The position numbers and the translations under genes are program-made. The notes below the pieces were generated by a model. That model did not search any database. It saw only the letters and a list, made by a program, of their open reading frames with translations, and was not told the origin of the DNA. From assembly GCA_965220055.1 (NCBI GenBank), contig CBDCPE010000004.1:186001-250000 (forward strand): a stretch of 64,000 nt of DNA. Reading direction: 5' to 3'. This document shows positions 45,561 through 54,321 of this stretch, piece by piece. This stretch comes from Bin87 sp965220055 (GTDB lineage Bacteria > Chloroflexota > Dehalococcoidia > Lucifugimonadales > UBA3495). Numbering within the stretch: position 1 is the first letter of the stretch; the number at the start of each line of letters is the position of its first letter.

Positions 45561-45851
45561 ATGCGCAACAGATTCCTCGTATGCTACGATGTTGCCGACC
45601 CCAAGCGGCTGGCTCAGACTCACAGGAAAATGAACGGATTCGGCGAACCCGCGCAATATTCGGTGTTCATCTGTGATCTGTCGCCCAAGGCAAGGGTGTT
45701 GCTGGAAGCGGCGCTGACGGAAGTTCTGAACCTGAAGGAGGACCGGGCGCTGATCGTAGATATGGGTCCTTCGGATGGCAGGGGGCGTAACAGTTTCATT
45801 ACCCTGGGAAACGCGCGGGAGTTACCCCGCCGCGCTGCCGTGATCGTATGA
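45561..45851 (+). CDS. cas2: Cas2
   Basis: The 96-residue protein has the Cas2 ferredoxin fold with NRFLVCYDVADPKRLAQTHR (catalytic-type Asp in YDV), FGEPAQYSVFICDLS and DRALIVDMGPSDG. It pairs with Cas1 in spacer integration. It starts 2 bases after the cas1 stop with GAGG upstream. Confidence 0.92.
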   Translation: MRNRFLVCYDVADPKRLAQTHRKMNGFGEPAQYSVFICDLSPKARVLLEAALTEVLNLKEDRALIVDMGPSDGRGRNSFITLGNARELPRRAAVIV

Positions 45852-46046
45852 GCGCCCGGTGGAACGCCTTTATCCGGCGAGAGGTCCAGTGGTGAAGTTG
45901 TCATGCTGCACCTCTCGCAACTTCTCAACCAGGGTTCCGCCAAACCAGTATCATGTGCGCCGGCGACGCCGTTTACCCTGAGGTCGTTTCTTGCGAAAAA
46001 CGGCTCTGTCCGGTGCATCCGCGACGTAAGCGAGCCGTAAAAAGCC

Positions 46047-47321
46047 GTTTCCACTACCGAAAGGCGGTGGCCCCATTGAAGCGACGACCCCTATGATCCC
46101 GATCGCTGGGTCCGCACCGTTTCCACTACCGAAAGGCGGTGGCCCCATTGAAGCATCCAGCCGCTGGAGACGCCGGCCGAGCGCGACCGGTTTCCACTAC
46201 CGAAAGGCGGTGGCCCCATTGAAGCCAGGCAATCGGCGCCGTCAGCCAGTTGCGGTTGTCGTGTTTCCACTACCGAAAGGCGGTGGCCCCATTGAAGCCT
46301 CCTGGAGACGCTGCTGGCTGAGACCAGGGAGTGCCGGTTTCCACTACCGAAAGGCGGTGGCCCCATTGAAGCCAGGCAATCGGCGCCGTCAGCCAGTTGC
46401 GGTTGTCGTGTTTCCACTACCGAAAGGCGGTGGCCCCATTGAAGCAGCGCCAGGAGGACGCCCGGATGGCTGTTGTCATCGTGTTTCCACTACCGAAAGG
46501 CGGTGGCCCCATTGAAGCGCGGCGACCAGAGCTCCCAGCAGCAACGTTGACACCGTTTCCACTACCGAAAGGCGGTGGCCCCATTGAAGCCTCATGCCCG
46601 ACGTCGACTCCTACAGCGTCTATCAAAGTTTCCACTACCGAAAGGCGGTGGCCCCATTGAAGCGACGCGGCCTGGGCGCTGCTGGAGGTCTCGGACGTCG
46701 TTTCCACTACCGAAAGGCGGTGGCCCCATTGAAGCTCCAGCACGTAGCCGCCCTCGTCAGACTCCGCAATCACGCGTTTCCACTACCGAAAGGCGGTGGC
46801 CCCATTGAAGCCAGAAGTCCGGGGAAGATCAGGCGATGAAGATAGTTCGTTTCCACTACCGAAAGGCGGTGGCCCCATTGAAGCCTCATGCCCGACGTCG
46901 ACTCCTACAGCGTCTATCAAAGTTTCCACTACCGAAAGGCGGTGGCCCCATTGAAGCGACGCGGCCTGGGCGCTGCTGGAGGTCTCGGACGTCGTTTCCA
47001 CTACCGAAAGGCGGTGGCCCCATTGAAGCTCCAGCACGTAGCCGCCCTCGTCAGACTCCGCAATCACGCGTTTCCACTACCGAAAGGCGGTGGCCCCATT
47101 GAAGCCAGAAGTCCGGGGAAGATCAGGCGATGAAGATAGTTCGTTTCCACTACCGAAAGGCGGTGGCCCCATTGAAGCTTGTTGAACGCCACCTTCAGGG
47201 TCTCCAGGGTGAAGGTTTCCACTACCGAAAGGCGTGGCCCCATTGAAGCGTAAAATCCTGCAGCGCGTGCAGCCTCTCGCCGAACGTTTCCACTACCGAA
47301 AGGCGGTGGCCCCATTGAAGC
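46047..47321. CRISPR. CRISPR array 2: 18 repeats, 17 spacers
   Basis: The 36-bp repeat begins GTTTCCACTACC and ends CCCCATTGAAGC and has an imperfect 8-bp stem. All copies are identical except 47215-47249, which lacks one G. Spacers are 35-40 bases; 12 are different, one (46226-46262) recurs at 46373-46409 and a block of four recurs in tandem. It begins 195 bases after cas2. Direction is unsettled: ATTGAAGC at the end suggests plus-strand transcription, while the flank shared with array 1 suggests the leader is on the 47322 side. Confidence 0.97.
46591..47142. repeat. Tandem duplication of four spacer-repeat units
   Basis: Spacers at 46591, 46664, 46736 and 46812 recur in the same order at 46885, 46958, 47030 and 47106 with a period of 294 bases. 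The two blocks appear identical, so this is a recent recombination rather than repeated acquisition. Confidence 0.95.
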
Positions 47322-47508
47322 AGCGCCGCCGCAACGCGGACCTTCGCGGCAGGAGCGCATTGCCTCAATAAAACCGTTACCCAACGCAAGTGGTTGCCTA
47401 ATTATCATGTCACCTGACAGTCAGATTTACGTAACGGCTGTTGGGCGAATCATTTAGGGTATCAGTAAGAGCTCGATGGAGATCAAGTAACGTCTGTTCG
47501 CCGTTTTG
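47322..47508. other. Flank of CRISPR array 2 with segments shared with array 1
   Basis: GCGCATTGCCTCAA at 47355-47368 lies 33 bases beyond the last repeat; its counterpart lies 30 bases beyond array 1 on the same side of the repeat. A second shared segment is at 47430-47469. This could be the array leader. Confidence 0.45.
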
Positions 47509-48171
47509 TCACATGACGACGTTGCAAGTTGGCGTGACCGAAGCTTGAGGCACCCGCCGATCATCTCGGAAGCGAAAGAGGCGCGTTAGGTTGGTCGGAG
47601 CCATCCAATCCGCCGTCGACGGCACCGGTTTTGGCACTCGGCGGCGACGGAATGTCGAAGAGGTCGTTGAATCGCGGCAGAAACTCCTGCAGCACGGGGT
47701 TGGCTCCCTCGATGGTGGTCGCCACCAGCCAGGCGAAGCCTCGGTTACCAGGCGATCCTGAAAAGTTCCCGCCGTTCGCTCCACTCGACCCTTCGCCTGT
47801 GGCGACTGGGCGGGTACCATCTGAACCCCCAACTCGTCTACGGCCCGGCTGAACTGAGTTGCCGTCCCAGTCGCCACAGCGCCGGGCGTATGCCTGAATA
47901 CACGGTGACGGTCGGTGTAGAGGGCTAGGGGTATGCCGCGGCACCGCACCAGTCCCTCGGCTAGCAGGAAGGGGCTGCGGGCGTCTTCCCGCTCGGAGAA
48001 GCCGGCGTCGACTACGGTGCCGGTGGCATCATCCACGGCCAGGAGCAGTGCGAAAGGAGATCGCCGGTTCCCCAGCCATCGGTGATGACTGCCGTCAACC
48101 TGGATCAACATGCCCTCGCGGGTCGGCAAGAATACTTGACGCGGGACACGCGTGGCCGAAGCGCGACTCAA
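47509..48171 (-). pseudogene. ISNCY-family transposase remnant
   Basis: Minus-strand EGMLIQVDGSHHRWLG, ALYTDRHRVFRHTPG and KGRVERTAGTFQDRLVTE parallel the transposase at 14492-16021. The N-terminal HTH is missing, a frameshift follows the QDRLVTE segment (homology continues as GANPVLQEFLPRFNDLF in another frame), and the C-terminus is gone. Confidence 0.8.
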
Positions 48172-48218
48172 CGTGATAGGATCGGCCTCGAAGCACTATT
48201 GAAGTCTCTGGGTGTCCT

Positions 48219-50129
48219 ATGCCAACCAACAGAATCGAAAGCTTACAAATCCGTAACCTTAGGCCTATCACTGAACCTATACATTTGGATTTAGACCCAA
48301 GGTGCAACCTTCTGATCGGGCCCAACGGTTGCGGGAAGAGTACCTTGCTCAGGGCGATTACATCGGCTCTGCAGGATCCCGAATGCTGGTCCGGGACTCC
48401 TTTCAGAAATCCATCGGTGGCCATTGATCTCAAGCATGAGACAAGAGAGATATCGGAAGCTCGACGCCGGACGCCATGGGATCGTACCAGTCAAACTATG
48501 CTGTACCGCTACCATGATCGACGTTTCGAGCAGGTAGCCCGCGATCATGAATACTTCGGCAGTGGACGGTGGAAAGCGTATGTAGAGGGCGCCAAAGAAT
48601 TACCGGAGTACCTCAAGGTCCCGTTTGTATACATACCAGCCACCCGACTACCATTTCCTCGGAAAGATGACATCATCTCAGCATACGTCTTGGGAGAAGA
48701 CATCGTTGCCGACGGCGTCTTCGACGGCAGACGGGCATTTCGCAATATGGATCGATACGACGATCCTGATCCGGCGGCGGACCGGGCGACGATGAGTGAT
48801 GAAGAACTCCAGCAACACAAAGCGGCGACTGATAATCAGTACACGACGGATGACGAATGGGAAATGTACGAGTTATGGCCCAGTCTCCGTAACGCGACAT
48901 CAGCCCGCAAACAAGCGTTGCTTGAAACCACCGTGACATGCACCGCTCTCATCTGCAGAGACATCCTGAAACCGGAATTGCTATCGGAGTATTCTCACTC
49001 AACCCGGTCGGGCTTGCGGGCTGAGAGAGGCATATCTGAAGTGACCTATGCTCATTGGTTGCCACAAACTTTTGATAACAGTGAGGAACCGATGACCATT
49101 GGCGAATTGAGTTCCGGTACCCAGGGTCCATTGATGTGGATTTGGCACTTGGTTGCGGAACTTCACGACTTCTTTGTTACGATCCATAGACACAGGCTAT
49201 CTCATCACAAATTCCGCAGGGTCGGAGAGTTTGTCTACTACGTTAGTGACGACGGCCATGGTGATGAATACCTGACGCCGCATGACTATGCTCAGCGCGG
49301 GAATCCAACAGGTTACGCCCATCGGACCGTGCTTGAATGCACTGGCGATGTGTTGTCTTGGGAAGAATACCGAGATCAGGGTACGCCAGGAAATTACCGT
49401 GCTGAAACCACCGCGTTGCCCAAAGAAGCGCCGGACGAATGGCGCCGCATGCCATTTATCCTGTTGATAGACGAGATTGAGAACCATCTGCATCCTGCTT
49501 GGCAACGGCGGGTGATACCCGCTCTAATGGAAACCTTTCCGAATATGCAGTTGATTGCTACCACGCATTCGCCCTTCGTTGTCGCCGGCCGCGAGGAGGG
49601 CCAAGTGCATAGGTTGTACCGTGACCACAATAGAATGGTTCGCGCCGAAACGAGTGCCGAGAATGTCGTCGGCTGGACAGTAGAAGACATTTTGCGCGAG
49701 TTTATGGAGGTCCTCGACCCTACAGACGAGGCCACTGCGGTGGCCGCCACGGTGTTGCGATGGTTGCGGAACCAGGAGCCCATTGAAGGCAAAACAGCTG
49801 CGGAGTGGTGCCAAGACCTCATCGCTCAACTTTCTGATGAGAGTGCGCAGTCTTCCGTAGGTACACTGGTCGCTTTGGGGTGGTTACAACGCTTGCCTGT
49901 GTTGACGGGTCCCGCTAGTAGTTGGTGGGCAAGCCAAGTTGCCGAATTGGAGGAGCAAGTGAGCCCTCTGCTGGAATTCCACGGCCGCGCCAATGCTGAC
50001 CGAGAACGTTACATTGCGGAGCTTGAGGAGTCTCTTTGGCGGCTTGAGGAGCAGTCGGGCGAAGATTGTTCTGAGGTCGATACATTGTCGACAGTTTGGC
50101 GGGATGGTGAAGGAAAATGCACTACATAG
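48219..50129 (+). CDS. ptuA: PtuA-like AAA/ABC-type ATPase (Septu-like)
   Basis: The 636-residue protein is an SMC/ABC-like ATPase: NLLIGPNGCGKSTLLRAITS (Walker A, residues 30-49), IGELSSGTQGPLMW (signature, near 290), FILLIDEIENHLHPAWQRRV (Walker B, near 412) and LIATTHSPFVVAG (H-loop). A long insert lies between the halves. The next gene, overlapping by 13 bases, is an HNH nuclease, the PtuA-PtuB arrangement of the Septu anti-phage system, in which PtuA oligomers control the nuclease PtuB. It seems complete; exact Septu subtype undetermined. Confidence 0.8.
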   Translation: MPTNRIESLQIRNLRPITEPIHLDLDPRCNLLIGPNGCGKSTLLRAITSALQDPECWSGTPFRNPSVAIDLKHETREISEARRRTPWDRTSQTMLYRYHDRRFEQVARDHEYFGSGRWKAYVEGAKELPEYLKVPFVYIPATRLPFPRKDDIISAYVLGEDIVADGVFDGRRAFRNMDRYDDPDPAADRATMSDEELQQHKAATDNQYTTDDEWEMYELWPSLRNATSARKQALLETTVTCTALICRDILKPELLSEYSHSTRSGLRAERGISEVTYAHWLPQTFDNSEEPMTIGELSSGTQGPLMWIWHLVAELHDFFVTIHRHRLSHHKFRRVGEFVYYVSDDGHGDEYLTPHDYAQRGNPTGYAHRTVLECTGDVLSWEEYRDQGTPGNYRAETTALPKEAPDEWRRMPFILLIDEIENHLHPAWQRRVIPALMETFPNMQLIATTHSPFVVAGREEGQVHRLYRDHNRMVRAETSAENVVGWTVEDILREFMEVLDPTDEATAVAATVLRWLRNQEPIEGKTAAEWCQDLIAQLSDESAQSSVGTLVALGWLQRLPVLTGPASSWWASQVAELEEQVSPLLEFHGRANADRERYIAELEESLWRLEEQSGEDCSEVDTLSTVWRDGEGKCTT

Positions 50130-50872
50130 ATCACGGGCCACCACCTGATTTCCTTCTAGACACCCCAAACGAATTCCAGAAGGCATTTCGCGATTGGAAG
50201 CACATGCTGGAAACGGAAAAAAGCAGTAATGACAGAACTGACTTTCAACGCTCCATGATAAAATCCCTCAGGAATCAGTTGGCCCGAAGGTTTGGTCAGG
50301 GGACGAAGAGCCGGCGGCCCGGCGGTCGCGACTGGTCGGCTCACCTGATCTGCGGATATTGTGAGATAACGACCGACACGAAGCGGTCCAGGCCCGAGAT
50401 CGATCATTTTCGTCCTCGCAACCACCATGATCAAAAATATAAGCACCTGACTTTCACATGGGAGAATCTCATGTACGTCTGTCACCAGTGCAACGACGCT
50501 AAGGGGGATCATTTTCCTCACCGGATCGGCGGATACATCAGCCCTGCCGACCCGGATTGCGCGGGCTACTTTGAATATAACTTTACGACGCACGAAATCT
50601 GCGTTAACCGCCAATTCATGGACGCTCGGATAAAGGAACGGATCGAGAGGACGATCAAGGATTTAGATTTGAACAGTATTGAGTTGCTGAACGCGCGAGC
50701 GAAAAAGAAGAAGGAAATTGATGATGAACTCGCCAAAATTGACAGGCAACGGTTTTCCCTCAACGTGGAAAAGCAGAGAAAGCGGAACAAAATTAGACAG
50801 TACACAAAGGCGACGCTCCCATTATCAAGCTTCGTCGCAGCGTATGGAGTGGAAATAGGGATCCTGGCGTGA
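50117..50872 (+). CDS. ptuB: PtuB-like HNH endonuclease (Septu-like)
   Basis: The 251-residue protein has an HNH domain: LICGYCEITTDTKRSRPEID HF, then NLMYVCHQCNDAKGDHFPHR, with CxxC pairs and the D-H of EIDHFRP, as in TIGR02646/PtuB nucleases. The N-terminus lies inside the end of ptuA (13-base overlap), so the genes are coupled. The last ~25 residues (SSFVAAYGVEIGILA) coincide with the start of a minus-strand IS remnant, so the original C-terminus may have been replaced. Confidence 0.8.
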   Translation: MHYIDHGPPPDFLLDTPNEFQKAFRDWKHMLETEKSSNDRTDFQRSMIKSLRNQLARRFGQGTKSRRPGGRDWSAHLICGYCEITTDTKRSRPEIDHFRPRNHHDQKYKHLTFTWENLMYVCHQCNDAKGDHFPHRIGGYISPADPDCAGYFEYNFTTHEICVNRQFMDARIKERIERTIKDLDLNSIELLNARAKKKKEIDDELAKIDRQRFSLNVEKQRKRNKIRQYTKATLPLSSFVAAYGVEIGILA

Positions 50873-51047
50873 AGCCGTAGGCGGCAACCCACCGGCCAAT
50901 GGTATGGGCATCCCGTCCCAACGCCTCGGCCACCGCCGATGCCGTCCAACCCTGTGCAGCAGCCATAGGGCGTGCCATCTCTCCCGCTCCCGGGGTGTCG
51001 GCGCCCGATACATCCGCCGCCGCACGTCGCCTGCGTCCATTTGCCAT
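50793..51047 (-). pseudogene. Transposase N-terminal remnant (IS630-like HTH)
   Basis: A minus-strand frame reads QGWTASAVAEALGRDAHTIG RWVAAYGF, a helix-turn-helix of the IS630/homeodomain kind, and then degenerates. No DDE domain follows. The rest of the gap to 51322 shows nothing recognisable. Confidence 0.5.
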
Positions 51048-51322
51048 GGTTACCCGCTCCGTAAGCCCAAATCCACCGAAAGTATCTGGTCACCCTGATG
51101 AAGGAAGTGATGAGACGAGCCGGATAGAGACGGCGTGGCCTTGATCCGCTTCAATCCGGCTGGGCACAGGTCGTGGTAGCCACGCCAATGGGCTGGTGAT
51201 CGCCGTCAGCGCCGGCGGTGGGCGAGATCATCGAGGCGGATTGCAGTAGGAGACACGCGGAGGCCAGCCTGGCGCAGATCTGCGAGGCAGTCCAGTGGAC
51301 GGGTCAGACGCCGTAGGCGCGG

Positions 51323-52696
51323 TCAGGATGGGAGTGGCAGGGCGCGCCGCCTCGCCAGGGCGGAGCTGAATTGGTTTTGCCAAGGCCAGCCCTGGGGGAG
51401 ATGCATGGTGAGGCGGCGCGCCTTGCGGGTGAGCCGTCCGGCCAGGGAGAAGAAGCGCCGTCGGAGGGTCTTGGTGGTCGCCACCGGCTCACCCAGACCG
51501 ATGCGCGTGGTCCAGCGCACCAGATTGTGGGCGATTACTTGCACCGCCAACCAGGCGGCGTTGGCGGCGAAGCGTCCTGAGGGGAGATGGTTGAGGCCCA
51601 CGCCGTACTTGAGATCGCGGATGGCGTTCTCGATCTCGGCGTGGCGGCGATGGTCAGCTTCCAGTTCCAGGGTGTCGCCCTCACGGTCGGTGATGAAGGC
51701 GTGATAGCTGTAGTTGGCGATGAGGGCCAGCTGGGAGCCGGGGGTGGGCTGCACTCGCCGGACGATGAGCCGCACCGGTACCGCATCGGGCTCACTGGCA
51801 AAGGGAGTATAGATGGTCTCGGCCACGTCGGCGCCGCCCTCCATCCAGTAGGGGATGGGCGTCCAGTCTGCCTCGGGTATGGCGTCAATGAGATCGCGCA
51901 GTTGGGGGTGCTGGCGAACGGTGATGGAGTAACGTACCTTCTTATCGCGGCAGGCGGCCACCATGTCGTGGGTGTAGAAGCCGCTGTCCGCCCGCATGGT
52001 GAGCGATCCAGTGGCTCCGGCGTGGCGCACTCGGCTCACCGTTTCGCGCAGGAAGTTGGCGGCGCCGCGGGCGGTGTTGGCCCGACCCTTTCGCAATCGA
52101 CACATCAGCACCTCTCCGGTGCCTTCGGCCACGGCGAGGAGCGGGTGATAGCCCCGCTGGCCAGTGTAGCCGTGATGGCGCGCACCCTCCTTGCTCAGAC
52201 CGTAGGTCTCGCAGATGGTGGAATCGAGATCAATGGTCAGCGGCTCGTCTCCTGGACCGGCGCCGAAGGCCCAAGCTTGAGCCAGCACCTCACGGCTCAC
52301 CCGATCCAACTGGCGCGTGTGGCCCCACCGGAAACTCCGCAGAAACGTACCCAGCGTGGACGGCGCCTTGACTACGCAGCCCAGCACCCGCTCGGTCTCG
52401 CCAGCGCGCAACACGTCGGCGTCGTCAATGCAGTCGCCACCGGCCAGCGCCGACGCCACCAGGGTCAGCATCTTGTCGCCGGCATTGGCGCGACCTGGCG
52501 CATCTCCCAGGTGAACGTGGCGGTCCACCAACTCTCCCAGCCCCAGGTGATGGGCCAGGGTGATGGGCAAAAGCAGCCCCGCATTGGCCACCAGGCGCTG
52601 ATCATCAAAGGCAATTTGGATGCGGTCGGGCTGCTCGCGTGGTAGCATCTTTTGGGTGCTCCTGGTCTGGGGATGGTTTCGTCTTTCTGAAACCAT
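51323..52696 (-). CDS. IS1380-family transposase
   Basis: The 457-residue protein has the IS1380 layout: N-terminal IAFDDQRLVANAGLLLPITL, LTIDLDSTICETYG (first Asp), LTMRADSGFYTHDMVAACRD (second Asp) and AEIENAIRDLKYGVGLNHLP (Glu), then the GRFAANAAWLAVQVIAHNLV helix. It is complete and may be active. CATTATCCCCGAAGCACAGG just upstream belongs to its end. Two remnants of relatives are in the window (29158 and 53451). Confidence 0.9.
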   Translation of the reverse strand: MVSERRNHPQTRSTQKMLPREQPDRIQIAFDDQRLVANAGLLLPITLAHHLGLGELVDRHVHLGDAPGRANAGDKMLTLVASALAGGDCIDDADVLRAGETERVLGCVVKAPSTLGTFLRSFRWGHTRQLDRVSREVLAQAWAFGAGPGDEPLTIDLDSTICETYGLSKEGARHHGYTGQRGYHPLLAVAEGTGEVLMCRLRKGRANTARGAANFLRETVSRVRHAGATGSLTMRADSGFYTHDMVAACRDKKVRYSITVRQHPQLRDLIDAIPEADWTPIPYWMEGGADVAETIYTPFASEPDAVPVRLIVRRVQPTPGSQLALIANYSYHAFITDREGDTLELEADHRRHAEIENAIRDLKYGVGLNHLPSGRFAANAAWLAVQVIAHNLVRWTTRIGLGEPVATTKTLRRRFFSLAGRLTRKARRLTMHLPQGWPWQNQFSSALARRRALPLPS

Positions 52697-52836
52697 TATC
52701 CCCGAAGCACAGGAGCACTTTCTTATCCCTTCAGCACGCCGCCACCCTCATCTTTTCGGTGGATTGAGGCTTACACGTAGGTCCCCGCCTCGTCAGTTAG
52801 TCTCCCCTGCACGGCCCGGACGCGGGCATAATGTTG

Positions 52837-53190
52837 CTTTGTACAAAAGTTAGATACGTGGCGGAATAGGCGCACTTCGTGCCGTGGCTGGCCTACTGAA
52901 ATATTACACTGTCGGGGTTGAAACCTCGACTTTGTACAAAGTTTGGATTTGTAGCCAAGCTCGCGCATTCTCGGTTGCTGCTCAACTCCAGGACTTTTCC
53001 AATGTCGGGGGCAGGAACCCGAAAATAAAAAGTCCCCGTCTGAATCTACGTTCAACTCAGCCATGTCCCCCACTCCATCAACCAATTGTACAAAGTCGAG
53101 GGTTGAAACCCGACAGTTGAAAACCCCCAGCCGCAATTTACGCTCAACTCACCGACGTCCTCGCCTACACCACCCAAATGTACAAAGTCC
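52837..53190. repeat. Collapsed remnants of the cas-region IS ends
   Basis: CTTTGTACAAAAGTTAGAT at 52837 matches the left end at 43002 at 18 of 19 bases. Right-end-like TGTACAAAGTC occurs at 53088 and TGTACAAAGTCC at 53179, each preceded by related sequence ending like the transposase C-terminus (CTCGCCTACA-CC). A palindromic GACTTTGTACAAAGT is at 52928-52942. No transposase body remains. Confidence 0.7.
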
Positions 53191-53252
53191 AGCTCGCCAA
53201 TTGATATTGAGTGGAAAGCCGAAGTCGACCCCGATCGGGGGCTCAATCCGTG

Positions 53253-53450
53253 ATGCTGCTGGACACCCATGCAAGCCTCTGGTTGAGGGCCGGCGACGCC
53301 AGGCTGGGTTCGGGTGGCTCGCGCCGAGATCCAGGGCGCTTGGGAAGCCGAGGCAGTTGCGATGTCGGCCATCTCTTTTTGGGAAACGGCGATGCTTCGG
53401 GAGAATGGGCGCATCGGCTACCCCGACGACGTGAGTCGGTGGCAGCGCCC
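53253..53450 (+). pseudogene. VapC-type PIN toxin fragment, frameshifted
   Basis: From the ATG at 53253 the frame reads MLLDTHASLWLRAGDARLG, the start of a PIN-domain toxin with its first Asp. One frame over follow ARAEIQGAWEAEAVAMSAIS FWETAM and NGRIGYPDDVSRWQ, the next PIN segments, so a one-base indel separates them. At about 53450 the sequence switches to IS1380 transposase, so the C-terminal half with the other acidic residues is lost. Confidence 0.75.
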
Positions 53451-53852
53451 GGTTCCCAACTTGCTCTCTTCGCCAACTACAGCTATCACGGCTGCATCAC
53501 CGACCGGGAGGGGGAGCCCCTGGAACTGGAGGCCGACCATCGCCGCCACGCCGAGATCGAGAATGCCATTCGAGACCTCAAGTACGGCGTGGGGTTGAAC
53601 CATCTCCCCTCGGGCCGCTTCCCAGCCAACGCCGCCTGGCTGGCCGTCCAGGTGATCGCCCACAACCTGGCTCACTGGACGGTGCGCATCGGTCTGGGCG
53701 AGCAGGTGGTGACCACCAAGACCCTGTGGCGGCGGTTCTTCTCTATCGCCGGACGGCTTACCCGCTCGGCGCGCCAACTCACTTTGCATCTGCCCCAGCG
53801 CTGGCCCTGGGAAAACCAGTTCAGTAGCGCTGTGGTAGCGCACGGCCATTGA
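53451..53852 (+). pseudogene. IS1380 transposase C-terminal remnant
   Basis: GSQLALFANYSYHGCITDRE, LEADHRRHAEIENAIRDLKY and the tail to QRWPWENQFSSAV match residues from about 325 on of the IS1380 transposase at 51323-52696, in opposite orientation. Only the last third survives, joined in one frame to the PIN fragment. Confidence 0.85.
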
Positions 53853-53879
53853 CCGACGCACCACCCGTCATGACATGAA

Positions 53880-54059
53880 GGGTATCGGATCAGCCAACGG
53901 GCCAGGAAACGGATTAAAGAGGTCTTCGACTGGGTGAAGACGGTGGGCGGTGGCCGGAAGTTGCGGTACTGCGGGGCGGCTCGCAACCGGTTCTGGATGG
54001 AAATGACCACCACCAGCTACAACTTGGTGCGACTGGCCAAACTGACGGCGGCGGCGTGA
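53880..54059 (+). pseudogene. IS5-like transposase C-terminal remnant
   Basis: The plus strand reads YRISQRARKRIKEVFDWVKT, GRKLRYCGAARNRFWMEMTT and SYNLVRLAKL to a TGA at 54059, the C-terminal end of an IS5-group transposase with its Glu. The start is missing. Confidence 0.75.
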
Positions 54060-54266
54060 GCCGTGGGATCAGTCTGTCCTGAAAACCGCCCACAACGTCA
54101 GGACATTCCGAAACCACCACGCAGGCAGCATCAACCATCCCTCCATAACGGCAAATCAGCCGCCGACCCCCACATTTTGTGTCCCTTCATCACTCTCCCG
54201 CCACCGGCAACCCCCATTTCAATATCATGCTAGGCGTCGGTAATGGTCTGCTTGAGGCGACGTTGG

Positions 54267-54272
54267 TATAAT
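54267..54272 (+). promoter_or_regulatory. Perfect -10 box before the SAMD9-like gene
   Basis: TATAAT lies 50 bases before the ATG. The hexamer 17 bases upstream is GTCTGC, a poor -35, so the promoter is tentative. Confidence 0.35.
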
Positions 54273-54321
54273 CGCCTGACGGCTGAGCCGCAGATATGAA
54301 GGTTCCGGCTATACGGTGGGC

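Noticed and set aside
46093..47408. Many open frames repeating peptide strings such as FPLPKGGGPIEA across the second CRISPR array
   Set aside because: They are translations of the 36-bp repeats and spacers, not proteins.
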